A stretch of DNA of 64,000 nucleotides, from NCBI GenBank assembly GCA_964639895.1, contig CAZXEJ010000002.1, forward strand, positions 1 through 64,000, written 5' to 3'. The position numbers and the translations under genes are program-made. The notes under the pieces were generated by a model. That model made no database searches. It saw nothing but the letters and a program-made list of their open reading frames with translations, and was not told where the DNA came from. How positions within the stretch are numbered: the first letter of the stretch is position 1; the number at the start of each line of letters is the position of its first letter. Of this stretch, positions 1-10,668 are shown piece by piece. Source of the stretch: CAZXEJ01 sp964639895. GTDB lineage: Bacteria > Desulfobacterota_D > UBA1144 > Nemesobacterales > JADFKM01.

Positions 1-51
1 AGTGACCTCCTGCTTGTAAGGCAGGCGCTCTCCCAGCTGAGCTAACCGCCC
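1..51 (-). tRNA. tRNA-Val (anticodon TAC), 5' portion only
   Basis: Read on the minus strand, the sequence begins GGGCGGTTAGCTCAG, which is a typical acceptor and D-arm start. The anticodon stem CCTGC/GCAGG encloses loop CTTACAA, giving anticodon TAC (valine). The 5' end is at 51. The T-arm and acceptor 3' strand lie beyond the left edge of the window, so the gene is partial. Confidence 0.93.
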
Positions 52-329
52 TGAGCCCTCTAACGTACTGCATGCGGACCGGAGGGACCCCAGCCCCCTC
101 GCAGGCCGCCTGCAGAAGGTTATATCCTATCAGGAAGGTGGTCGAAGTCAAGAGATGCTCACCCACTCCGTACATGGCCCGGGTAGTGAAGATGGCTCGA
201 GGTGTGGCACCACGGGACCGACACAGACAGCGCGCCTCAGAGGGGTGCGCGTTCGGCTCCGGCGGTACCGATCCTCGGTAAAGGTTCGCGCCCAGGCCGA
301 GCTGCGCATCATGCGCGCCGACCCAGCAC
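52..329. other. Intergenic spacer between tRNA-Val and lon, no gene seen
   Basis: About 280 bases downstream of lon and upstream of tRNA-Val, both on the minus strand. Open frames here lack ribosome sites and recognisable products. I see no intrinsic terminator with a T-run. It must hold the tRNA-Val promoter unless that tRNA is read through from lon. Confidence 0.5.
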
Positions 330-2762
<2,433 letters not shown>

Positions 2763-2789
2763 AATATCAAAGGTCCTCCCGGCGCGAGT

Positions 2790-4082
2790 TCAACCCGAAC
2801 CAAGCCTTCTCTCCTCTTCGAAGAAGTACAGCGGGTTGCCCGTACCCTTTATGACCTCCTCGGTGATGACGCACTTGCGGAGCCCGGTAAGCGAGGGCAC
2901 CTCGTACACTATATCAAGCATAACCGATTCCAGTATGGCTCTCAGGCCTCGGGCCCCCGTCTTACGGCTTATGGCGTCCTTTGCGATGGCGCGCAGCGCG
3001 TCGTCGGTGAACTCGAGCTCGACGCCCTCGAACTCGAGCAGCTTCTGGTACTGCTTGACCACGGCGTTCTTGGGCTTGGTCAGTATCTCGACAAACGCCT
3101 CTTCATCCAGCTCGTCGAGCGTCGCAATCACAGGCACACGGCCCACGAACTCGGGGATGATCCCGTACTTGACCATGTCGTCGGGCTGGACTTCCTTGAG
3201 GATGTCGCCTATGTTGTCGAACTCCACGACGTCGCTCTTGCCACCGAACCCTATGGTCCGCTTGCCGAGGCGCTGCTTGATCTCGTCCTCAAGACCGCAG
3301 AACGCACCGCCGCAGATAAACAGTATGTCTGTGGTGTCGACCTGGATGAATTCCTGCTGCGGGTGCTTCCTGCCGCCCTTGGGCGGAACGTTTGCTTTCG
3401 TGCCCTCAATGATCTTGAGGAGCGCCTGCTGGACACCCTCGCCCGAGACGTCGCGCGTGATCGACGGGCTGTCGCCGCTCTTGCGGGCGAGCTTGTCTAT
3501 CTCGTCGATGTAGATGATACCCTTCGAGGCCTTCTCGATGTCGTAGTCGGCTGCCTGGAGAAGGCTTACAATCATGTTCTCCACGTCCTCGCCCACGTAG
3601 CCGGCCTCGGTGTAGCAGGTGGCGTCCACTATGGTGAAGGGGACGTCGAGAATCTTGGCCAGAGTCTGCGCGAGCAGCGTCTTGCCGCAACCGGTGGGGC
3701 CGATGAGCAGGATGTTGCTCTTCTGGATGTCGACGTCGGAATTGCGCGACTTCTTGCCCTGGGAGCTTATCTCAACACGCTTGTAGTGGTTGTAGACGGC
3801 GACGGCCAGTATCTTCTTGGCCCGCTCCTGACCGATCACGTACTCGTCCAGGTACTCCTTTATCTGGCGAGGCGTGGGCAGGGCGCCGTAGCGCTTCGAC
3901 ATGTAGCCGTCCTTGGTGTCCTCGTCGGCAATGATCTCGTTGCACAGGTCGATGCACTCGTTGCAGATGTAGACCGAGGGGCCGGCGATCAGCTTGCGCA
4001 CCTCTTTCTGGCTCTTGCCGCAAAAAGAGCAAAACAACATCCCTTCCTTTCCGCCACCGCGTCGCGAGCCAACCTTTGTCAC
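2790..4082 (-). CDS. clpX: ATP-dependent Clp protease, ATPase subunit ClpX
   Basis: Hexameric AAA+ unfoldase that feeds tagged proteins into ClpP. 430 aa. The N-terminal zinc-binding domain has C18/C21 and C40/C43. Walker A GPTGCGKT is followed by Walker B IIYIDEIDK, and the pore GYVGED motif is present (AGYVGEDVENM). I take a GTG start at 4082 because its first four bases overlap the clpP stop (GTGA), the usual sign of translational coupling. An ATG 14 codons in would still keep the zinc finger. Cotranscribed with clpP and lon. Confidence 0.97.
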   Translation of the reverse strand: MTKVGSRRGGGKEGMLFCSFCGKSQKEVRKLIAGPSVYICNECIDLCNEIIADEDTKDGYMSKRYGALPTPRQIKEYLDEYVIGQERAKKILAVAVYNHYKRVEISSQGKKSRNSDVDIQKSNILLIGPTGCGKTLLAQTLAKILDVPFTIVDATCYTEAGYVGEDVENMIVSLLQAADYDIEKASKGIIYIDEIDKLARKSGDSPSITRDVSGEGVQQALLKIIEGTKANVPPKGGRKHPQQEFIQVDTTDILFICGGAFCGLEDEIKQRLGKRTIGFGGKSDVVEFDNIGDILKEVQPDDMVKYGIIPEFVGRVPVIATLDELDEEAFVEILTKPKNAVVKQYQKLLEFEGVELEFTDDALRAIAKDAISRKTGARGLRAILESVMLDIVYEVPSLTGLRKCVITEEVIKGTGNPLYFFEEERRLGSG

Positions 4083-4678
4083 TTCTGGGCGTCCTCCCTT
4101 CTACTAATTATAGCATCAACGATTCCGTATTCTAACGCGTCCTCGGCCGTAAGGAAGAAGTCGCGCTCGGTGTCGCTGGCTATCTTTTCCATGGGCAGTC
4201 CGGTGTGTTTCTGCAGTATCTTGTTGATGCTGTCCTTGATGCGCAGTATCTCGCGCGCGTGTATCTCGATGTCTGTGGCCTGTCCCTCGACGCCGCCGAG
4301 GACCTGATGCAACATGACGCGCGCGTGAGGCAGTATGTAGCGCTTGCCCTTGGTGCCGGCGGCAAGGAGGACGGCCGCCATGCTGGCCGCCTGGCCTATA
4401 CACATGGTGACGACGTCGGGCTTTACGTACTGGACGGTATCGTATATGGCCAGGCCCGAGGTGACCAGCCCGCCCGGCGAGTTTATGTAGAGGTATATGT
4501 CCTTCTCGGGGTTCTCGGACTCGAGGAAAAGCAGCTGCGCTATGACCAGGTCGGCCACCGGATCGGTTATGGCCGAGCCGAGGAAAACGATCCTGTCCTT
4601 GAGCAGCCGCGAGTAGATGTCATAGGCCCTCTCGCCACGGCTGGTCTGCTCGATGACTACCGGTATGTAGCCGTTCAT
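4079..4678 (-). CDS. clpP: ATP-dependent Clp protease, proteolytic subunit ClpP
   Basis: Serine peptidase of the ClpXP complex; 199 aa, the usual length. The nucleophile is S99 in IGQAASMAA and the catalytic histidine is H124 in RVMLHQ; the acidic member is expected in SDTERDFF. Tetradecamer-core motifs such as INSPGG are intact. The ATG at 4678 has no Shine-Dalgarno sequence. Instead a perfect sigma-70 promoter ends 8 nt upstream, so translation may start on a leaderless mRNA. A 4-nt overlap couples it to clpX. Confidence 0.97.
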   Translation of the reverse strand: MNGYIPVVIEQTSRGERAYDIYSRLLKDRIVFLGSAITDPVADLVIAQLLFLESENPEKDIYLYINSPGGLVTSGLAIYDTVQYVKPDVVTMCIGQAASMAAVLLAAGTKGKRYILPHARVMLHQVLGGVEGQATDIEIHAREILRIKDSINKILQKHTGLPMEKIASDTERDFFLTAEDALEYGIVDAIISRREDAQK

Positions 4679-4686
4679 ACCAGATG

Positions 4687-4715
4687 ATTATACTGTTAGC
4701 CCCCCTCTTTGTCAA
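4687..4715 (-). promoter_or_regulatory. Consensus sigma-70 promoter of clpP, overlapping the end of tig
   Basis: On the minus strand this reads TTGACA (4715-4710), 17 nt, TATAAT (4692-4687), an exact match to both hexamers with ideal spacing. Eight bases separate the -10 box from the clpP ATG, so transcription should begin at or next to the start codon. The promoter straddles the tig stop codon (4696-4698). It allows clpP-clpX-lon to be transcribed apart from tig. Confidence 0.85.
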
Positions 4716-6027
4716 TTTGGTCGGAGGGGGTGGCGGGAGGGTGTATGTCGGCATTTTTTATAAGGAAATCAATGACTTTCTCTTCAAGGATTGAGCTCCT
4801 CACTCCCCGCAGCAGGTCCCCGCGCTCGTAGATCGAGCGCACCTCGTCATAGGACATCCCGAGGGCCTCGGCCGTCTCCTGGAGCCTCCGGCGCACCTCG
4901 TCCTCTTCGACCTCGATCCCCTCGAGCGCGGCAATCCGGCCGAGCACGATACCCACTTTGACGTTCCTCTCGGCCCGGTTGCGCAGCTCGGCGAGCGCCT
5001 CCTCGTCGAGCGGGGGGGCTTCGGCCCCCATCCCTCTCATCCTCGCCTCGAGGTCCCGGCGCAGCCTTGCCGCCTCGGCCTCGACCAGCGAGCGCGGCAC
5101 GTCGAAGGTGTTGTGCTCGTCGATCCACCGGACGACGGCACTGCGGCGGGCGGCGTCCCGCTGCCGCCGGAGCTCCGCCTCCAAATGCTCCCTCACCTTT
5201 TTCTTGAGATCTTCTACGTCCTCAGCGCCCACATCCTTTGCGAACTCGTCGTCGAGCGGTGGCAGCTCGCGCTCGAGCACGTCGTTGAGGCGTACCTTGA
5301 ACCGCACCGTCTTACCTGCGGCCTCCTCCCACTGGAACCCCTCGTCGTAGGTGACCTCGATTTCCTTTTCTTCCCCCTTCCTCATGCCGAGCAGCCCTTC
5401 TTCGAACGCTTCGACCAGCCTGCCTTCGCCCACGACGAGCTGCACGCCCTGCTGGGTGAGCCCCTCGAGCCTGCGGCCGTCGAGCAGCCCCTCGTAGTCT
5501 AGGACGACGACGTCGCCCTTCCTCACCTCCCTCTCCTCGGCGAGCGGCTTGGCCTCGGCCGCCCGTTCGCGGAGCCGCTCGATGTAGTTCTCCACATCTT
5601 CGTCCGTTACGCTGCGCTCTTCTTCCTCGATGGAGATACCCTTGTAGGGGCCAAGCTCGAACTCCGGCACCACCTCGAGCGTCACCGTGTAGTGGAACTC
5701 GCGGCCCCGCTCGAGTGCCTCGGGGCTTATCCTCGGGGTGGTGACGGGCGAGAGTGAGCTACGGCGCAGGGCGTCCTCGATGGTCGACGATACAAGCCTC
5801 TCGGACACCTCACCACGAATGGTGCCGCCGTAGACGGATTCGATCACGCTGCGCGGGGCCTTGCCCTTGCGGAACCCCCGGAGCTTGGCGTCGCGCCGCA
5901 CCTCGGCTAGCACCCTCTCGTACGTACTGCTCACCTCGTCGGCCGGCACCCAGACGTCGATCTTCTTCTCGGTGCTGCTCAGCTCTTCCACACTGATCCG
6001 TATCTCTTCGCTACTCTTGTCCTCCAC
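4696..6027 (-). CDS. tig: Trigger factor, ribosome-associated chaperone and prolyl isomerase
   Basis: Binds the ribosomal exit tunnel and assists nascent-chain folding. 443 aa with the chosen start. The N-terminal ribosome-binding loop is recognisable as GFRKGKAPRSVIE, followed by an FKBP-like segment (KGDVVVLDYEG) and a long helical C-terminal domain. I chose the GTG at 6027 because GAGCGAGGA precedes it by about 6 nt, and because longer readings run into tRNA-Leu. It heads tig-clpP-clpX-lon, and two tRNA genes lie just upstream on the same strand. Confidence 0.93.
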   Translation of the reverse strand: MEDKSSEEIRISVEELSSTEKKIDVWVPADEVSSTYERVLAEVRRDAKLRGFRKGKAPRSVIESVYGGTIRGEVSERLVSSTIEDALRRSSLSPVTTPRISPEALERGREFHYTVTLEVVPEFELGPYKGISIEEEERSVTDEDVENYIERLRERAAEAKPLAEEREVRKGDVVVLDYEGLLDGRRLEGLTQQGVQLVVGEGRLVEAFEEGLLGMRKGEEKEIEVTYDEGFQWEEAAGKTVRFKVRLNDVLERELPPLDDEFAKDVGAEDVEDLKKKVREHLEAELRRQRDAARRSAVVRWIDEHNTFDVPRSLVEAEAARLRRDLEARMRGMGAEAPPLDEEALAELRNRAERNVKVGIVLGRIAALEGIEVEEDEVRRRLQETAEALGMSYDEVRSIYERGDLLRGVRSSILEEKVIDFLIKNADIHPPATPSDQIDKEGG

Positions 6028-6063
6028 GACATCCTCGCTCAGGGTTGTGGTCCGGGGATGGAG

Positions 6064-6146
6064 TGCGAGAGGGGGGAGTCGAACCCCCACAGGCAAGGCC
6101 TACTGGATCCTAAGTCCAGCGCGTCTACCAGTTCCGCCACTCTCGC
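6064..6146 (-). tRNA. tRNA-Leu (anticodon TAG)
   Basis: Acceptor strands GCGAGAG/CTCTCGC pair perfectly. The anticodon loop CTTAGGA in stem CTGGA/TCCAG gives anticodon TAG. A long variable arm (class II) and GGTTCGACT T-loop are present. CCA is not encoded: the bases after the discriminator A are CTC. Confidence 0.96.
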
Positions 6147-6153
6147 CGGGATG

Positions 6154-6227
6154 TGGGCTGCGAGGGATTCGAACCCCCGACCCAGTGATTAAGAGTCACT
6201 CGCTCTACCAGACTGAGCTAGCAGCCC
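6154..6227 (-). tRNA. tRNA-Lys (anticodon CTT)
   Basis: Acceptor strands GGGCTGC/GCAGCCC pair perfectly. The anticodon loop CTCTTAA between AGTGA and TCACT gives CTT. The T-arm GGTTCGAATCC is standard. CCA is not encoded. It sits 7 nt upstream of tRNA-Leu, so the two are likely processed from one transcript that may continue into tig. Confidence 0.96.
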
Positions 6228-6260
6228 ACGTATCCACGAAAATACTTCGGCAATTCGAAT

Positions 6261-6289
6261 AGGTTACACAGGAATCGGAAGAAATTCAA
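6261..6289 (-). promoter_or_regulatory. Predicted sigma-70 promoter of the tRNA-Lys/tRNA-Leu/tig transcript
   Basis: On the minus strand TTGAAT (6289-6284) is followed by 17 nt and TAACCT (6266-6261), about 33 nt before the tRNA-Lys 5' end. The -35 is close to consensus and the -10 is weaker. It lies in the only gap upstream of the tRNA pair. Confidence 0.5.
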
Positions 6290-6316
6290 CCCCCCTCGTC
6301 ACACGCGGCCCCGCCG

Positions 6317-9049
6317 CTACGGCGTGACGACGGCCAGCGTGTAGGCGTCAAGATCCAGGTAGCGGGCGGCCACGCGGGCCACGTCCTCGCGTCCGACGGC
6401 ATAGATGCGCTCGGCGTAGCGCTTGTAGTCGTCCCATCCCAGGCCGTAGAGCTCGTCGAAAGCCAGTTTGGCCGTCTGGGTGGAGTTCTGCTGAAGCCCT
6501 ATCTCGAAGTTGCCCACCAAGTAGTTCTGCGCGCGCCTGAGTTCGGCGTCGGTGACCCCCTCTTCCTTGAGCCGCCTGAGTTCACTCAGTATGCCGTCTA
6601 CGGCCTCGTCCTTCTTCGAGGGTGCCGTCCCTATGTAGACGCCGAAGAAGCCCGACTCGAGCCCCGGCGTGTAGAAGGAAGTAACCGAATAGGCGAGGCT
6701 CTTGTGGTCGCGAAGATCGAGGAACAGCCTGCCGCCTTGGCCCGAGAGAACGGCGCTCAGCACCTCCATCACGTAGGAGTCCCCGTCGCGGATCGAGGGG
6801 GCCTGAAAGCCGAGCACTATGTGTGCCTGCTCCTTGCCCGGCCTGTGCAGTGTCTCGGCCCGCACGCGCCGAGGCGGGGGCTCGGGCCGGGGCACCCGCA
6901 GGCGCGGCCCCCCGTCGCGGGGCATCTCCAGGAAGTAGTCCGCAACGAGCCTCTCGACGCGTTCGGCGTCCACGTCGCCCACGACGGCCAACACCAGGTT
7001 GCCGGGCTTGGCCAGCCTGCCGTAGAAGCGCTCGAGCTCCCGTCTGCCGAGGGCTGAGACCGTCTCGGCCGTGCCCAGCGGGTTCATCCCGTAAGGGTGG
7101 CGCCGGAACAGCGTTGAGAGGAACAGGTTCACGGCCGTCCGGGCAAGGTTGTCGTTCTCGCGCCTTATCTGAGACAGTATGTCGCGCCTTGCCCTCTCCA
7201 TCTCGTCCTCGGGGAACGAGGGGTGGAGGACGACGTCGGCGAACACGTCGAACGCGCGCGCGAGCCCCTCGCTCGGCACCTCCATGGTGACGCCGAAGCT
7301 GTTCCTTCCGGAAAAGCCGCTTATGGAGCCGCCCAGCGATTCCACCTCTTCGGCTATCTGTTCGGCCGTACGCCGCTCGGTGCCGCGGGTCAACATCTCG
7401 GCCACGAAGTTCGAGACGCCGTTCGTGCGCGGCGTCTCCTGCCGCACCCCGCCCATCAGGGCCGCACGCAGTGCAACGAGCGGCACGTCGTGGCGCTCCT
7501 TGACGATCAGCTTGACTCCGTTTGGCAGCACCACCATCTTCTCCGTCCCAGCCCCCTCTTCCTCGTTGCGGGCCGCGGCCGCCTCGGCCGACGCACGTTC
7601 GGCCAATCGTACGAGCCCCTTGGCGTCGACCGGGGTCTCACCCTCGGGGAAAAGGACGCCGGCCGTAAGGTTGGAAGGGGTGAAATAGGTGCGCGCCACC
7701 CTCATGACGTCCTCGGCCGTTACGGCGCGGACGCGCTCGAGGTAGGTGCGCTCGTAGCGGTAGTCGCCGGCCGCGACCTCGAAGAAGCCGAGCTTCTGGG
7801 CCTGGCCGTTCATCGTTTCCTTGGCATAGATTGAATCGACCTCGATGTTGAGCTTGGCCTTCTCGAGCTCGCGGGGCTCGGGGGGTTTGTGGCGGAGCGC
7901 GAAGACGGCCTTGAGCACCTCGGTGAGCGCCTGCCTCGTCTTTCCGGGATCGAGCGACCCCCCCACCACGAAGGCCCCAGCGTAGCGGGGGGTGTAGGAG
8001 TAGGCGTAGATGTTGTTCACGAGCCCCTTTTCCTCTTTTATCTCACGCACCAGACGCGAGCTCTCACCACCGCCCAGGATGTTGGCCAAGACGTCGAGGG
8101 CGGCCATGTCGGGGCTCATCACCCCCACCGTCCGGAAGCCGAGCGAGAAGTAGCCCTCGTGGACGCGCCTGTGCATGACGAACCCCTTTCCGCCGGCCGG
8201 CCCCTCGGCCGAGGGTACGTCGCACCGGGCCGGGCGGCCGTCGCGCATGGGGCCGAAGGCGCTCTCGATCTTGCGCCTCATCTCCGTGCGGTCGACGTCG
8301 CCCACCACTACGAGCACCATGTTCCGAGGCCTGTACCAGCGGCGGTAGAAATCGAGCACCTTCTCCCTGGTGAGCGCCCTTACACTTGCGCGCGTCCCGA
8401 TGATGGGCCGCCCGTAGGGGTGTCCTTCGAAGAGACGCTCGAAGAGGCGTTCGCTCAGGACGCGCGTAGGGGAATCCTCGCCCCTCCTTATCTCTTCAAC
8501 AATGACCTCGAGCTCTCGTTTGAGCTCGGCGGCATCGAACGCGGCATTCATCATCGCGTCCGAGAGGACGTCCAGGGCCGTATCGACGAAGCGGCTTGCT
8601 ATCTCGACGTAGTAGACCGTGTAGTCGTAGGAGGTGAACGCGTTTATGTCGCCGCCGTGGCTCTCTATCACGCGTGCTATCTCGCCCACCCCCCTCTTCC
8701 CCGTTCCCTTGAACACCATGTGCTCGTGCACGTGTGCGAGGCCGTACTCACCCTCGCGCTCGCAGGCGCTGCCCGTCTTGACCCAGACGTTGAGGGCCAC
8801 GACGGGCGAGGAGTGGTTCTCCTCGACCAGGACGGTGAGACCGTTGGGCAGCGTGAACCTGTCGACGGCGCCCTCACCGCTGGCGACGGGGGCACCCTCT
8901 GCACGGCGCTCCGCTACACGGTCCGACTGGTTGGCCTTATCCATCTTGGCACCGGTTCCAGCCCCCGCACACGAAAGGAGGGCGAACGACACAAGGACGA
9001 CGAGAAACGTTATTATACCAGAGAGAGGAAACCGAGTGCTCATCACCAT
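6317..9049 (-). CDS. Double-domain M16 (pitrilysin/insulinase-like) metallopeptidase, predicted lipoprotein
   Basis: Zinc peptidase of family M16 with two tandem repeats in one 910-aa chain. The first repeat carries the inverted zinc motif HxxEH at residues 106-110 (HVHEH). The second repeat (from about residue 460) lacks it (VSNFVAEML), as in the non-catalytic partner of M16 pairs. The N-terminus has a hydrophobic stretch ending in LLSC, a lipobox with C27, so it is probably an outer-membrane or periplasmic lipoprotein. The ATG at 9049 is one of two in-frame ATGs 6 nt apart, with GGAGG about 13 nt upstream. It lies 142 nt behind pssA, so it may belong to that operon. Confidence 0.88.
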   Translation of the reverse strand: MVMSTRFPLSGIITFLVVLVSFALLSCAGAGTGAKMDKANQSDRVAERRAEGAPVASGEGAVDRFTLPNGLTVLVEENHSSPVVALNVWVKTGSACEREGEYGLAHVHEHMVFKGTGKRGVGEIARVIESHGGDINAFTSYDYTVYYVEIASRFVDTALDVLSDAMMNAAFDAAELKRELEVIVEEIRRGEDSPTRVLSERLFERLFEGHPYGRPIIGTRASVRALTREKVLDFYRRWYRPRNMVLVVVGDVDRTEMRRKIESAFGPMRDGRPARCDVPSAEGPAGGKGFVMHRRVHEGYFSLGFRTVGVMSPDMAALDVLANILGGGESSRLVREIKEEKGLVNNIYAYSYTPRYAGAFVVGGSLDPGKTRQALTEVLKAVFALRHKPPEPRELEKAKLNIEVDSIYAKETMNGQAQKLGFFEVAAGDYRYERTYLERVRAVTAEDVMRVARTYFTPSNLTAGVLFPEGETPVDAKGLVRLAERASAEAAAARNEEEGAGTEKMVVLPNGVKLIVKERHDVPLVALRAALMGGVRQETPRTNGVSNFVAEMLTRGTERRTAEQIAEEVESLGGSISGFSGRNSFGVTMEVPSEGLARAFDVFADVVLHPSFPEDEMERARRDILSQIRRENDNLARTAVNLFLSTLFRRHPYGMNPLGTAETVSALGRRELERFYGRLAKPGNLVLAVVGDVDAERVERLVADYFLEMPRDGGPRLRVPRPEPPPRRVRAETLHRPGKEQAHIVLGFQAPSIRDGDSYVMEVLSAVLSGQGGRLFLDLRDHKSLAYSVTSFYTPGLESGFFGVYIGTAPSKKDEAVDGILSELRRLKEEGVTDAELRRAQNYLVGNFEIGLQQNSTQTAKLAFDELYGLGWDDYKRYAERIYAVGREDVARVAARYLDLDAYTLAVVTP

Positions 9050-9191
9050 CAGTACCGTACCGCCTCCGTCGTCCGAGCCGCCGGATGTGCCGCCCCTGTC
9101 ACTTGGGCATCCGCTCCTACCGTCCCGGCACGCACCCGCACCTACTTCGTTCCCAAATGCAGCGGGGCATACAGTCCGAAGGACGGCCGGC

Positions 9192-10022
9192 TCAATCCTC
9201 GCCCGGTGCGACCTCCTTTTCTTTCTCACTTTCCTTCGCCCCGCCGCGGGCGAGCTGGAAGTATAAATACCTTGCGAGGCCCGAGACGCCGTAGGCGTAT
9301 GCGAACACCACGGAGAGGGCCTCGGGGTTGGATATGACCGCCGCAATCAGGATGGCCGCCACGACGAGCGAATTGAACGACATGCGGAACGAGAACCCCG
9401 GCATCTTGGGGTAGCGTATCTCGCTCACCATGAGGAAGCCGAACACGGGGGCCATGAACTGGTAATACCACATCAGGCGCTCGCCGGGCGATTGGGACAG
9501 CTCGGCGAGAAGGAAGACGGGCGTAATCATGAGCGCGGCCGCCGCAGGCGTCGGAAGGCCCAGGAACCAGAACCTCTCGACGGTCGTCGACTGGACGTTG
9601 AAGCGGGCCAGACGGAGCGCCGCACATACGACGTAGATGACGACGGCCATAAGCCCGGCCTTGCCGGCTCCGGCGAGCGCCCAGCCGTAGACGAGGACGG
9701 CCGGGGCGATGCCGAACGAAACCAGATCGCTCAGCGAGTCGTAGTGCATGCCGAAGCCGCCGTGTGTCTTGAGCAGGCGCGCGAGCCTGCCGTCCAGCAT
9801 GTCGAGCAGCCCCGCGGCGCAGATGAAGAGGGCCGCCCACCAGAACCTCCTGGCCGCGGCCTGCGCACCCGCCGGTCCGCCGGCGGCCTCGACGACGGCC
9901 TGCATCGAGAACAGCACGGCCAAGAGGCCGAACGACAGTCCCACCGTCGTGAGTACGTTCGGCAGAAGCGGCACCAGGCGCTCGCGCCTTGACCTGCCCC
10001 TCTTCCTATGAGCCCTTCTCAT
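9192..10022 (-). CDS. pssA: CDP-diacylglycerol--serine O-phosphatidyltransferase
   Basis: Makes phosphatidylserine from CDP-diacylglycerol and serine in the inner membrane. 276 aa with several hydrophobic helices. The CDP-alcohol phosphotransferase signature DG-x2-AR-x8-G-x3-D-x3-D is complete, running from DGRLAR to YDSLSD. Its start overlaps the end of psd by 17 nt, so the two phosphatidylethanolamine genes are coupled. The basic N-terminus (RRAHRKRGRSRRER) is cytoplasmic. Confidence 0.94.
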   Translation of the reverse strand: MRRAHRKRGRSRRERLVPLLPNVLTTVGLSFGLLAVLFSMQAVVEAAGGPAGAQAAARRFWWAALFICAAGLLDMLDGRLARLLKTHGGFGMHYDSLSDLVSFGIAPAVLVYGWALAGAGKAGLMAVVIYVVCAALRLARFNVQSTTVERFWFLGLPTPAAAALMITPVFLLAELSQSPGERLMWYYQFMAPVFGFLMVSEIRYPKMPGFSFRMSFNSLVVAAILIAAVISNPEALSVVFAYAYGVSGLARYLYFQLARGGAKESEKEKEVAPGED

Positions 10023-10668
10023 CGTACCTCCCGATGATCGTCTCGCCCGCCCGCACCTTGGCCCCGACGGTTACTGCGGCCTCGAACCTCTCCGGGGGCA
10101 GGTAGAGGTCGACGCGCGAGCCGAACTTTATGATTCCAAGCCTCTCGCCCCTGCTCCCCCCCTCACCCACGTCGTGGAACAAGACGATGCGCCGTGCGAG
10201 CAACCCCGCCACCAGCACAACCACGGCCTGTGCGCCGTCTTCGAGCTCCACCAGGAGGGCCATCCTCTCGTTCTCGACCGAGGCGCGCTTGAGACGCGCG
10301 TTCTGGAAGCCGCCGCGGGTGTAGGAGGCGTCAACTATGCGGCACCCCAGGGGGAAGCGCACGACGTGGCAATCAAGGAGCGAGAGGAAGACGCCCACCT
10401 TCACCATCTCGCGGCCGAGGAAGTGGGGCTCGCGCGCAAGGCCCACGTCGGTGACCGTGCCGTCGGCGGGCGAGAGGACGGCCGATGGGTCGTCCGACGG
10501 AGGGTGCCGGTCGGGATCTCGGAAGAAATAGGCGACTACCCCCCCCACGGCACCGAGCGCGACCGACAGCACGACGGAGCCCAGCAGCGCCGCCACCCAA
10601 GCGGCCGCGGCCAGGGCGGCCACGTACGGCAGCCCCTCCGGAGCCAGAACGCTTCTCCTTCTCGACAT
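10006..10668 (-). CDS. psd: Phosphatidylserine decarboxylase proenzyme (short, Psd-related type)
   Basis: Converts phosphatidylserine to phosphatidylethanolamine. 220 aa, matching the short form rather than the roughly 320-aa E. coli enzyme. The self-cleavage site that makes the pyruvoyl cofactor is FGSRVDLYLP near residue 180 (Gly-Ser). An N-terminal membrane stretch covers about residues 14-45. The ATG shares one base with the ilvC stop (TGATG), so it is translated directly after ilvC and followed by pssA with overlap. Confidence 0.94.
   Translation of the reverse strand: MSRRRSVLAPEGLPYVAALAAAAWVAALLGSVVLSVALGAVGGVVAYFFRDPDRHPPSDDPSAVLSPADGTVTDVGLAREPHFLGREMVKVGVFLSLLDCHVVRFPLGCRIVDASYTRGGFQNARLKRASVENERMALLVELEDGAQAVVVLVAGLLARRIVLFHDVGEGGSRGERLGIIKFGSRVDLYLPPERFEAAVTVGAKVRAGETIIGRYDEKGS

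Noticed and set aside
6028..6096. Longer N-terminus for trigger factor
   Set aside because: It runs into tRNA-Leu and lacks a ribosome site; the GTG at 6027 has one.
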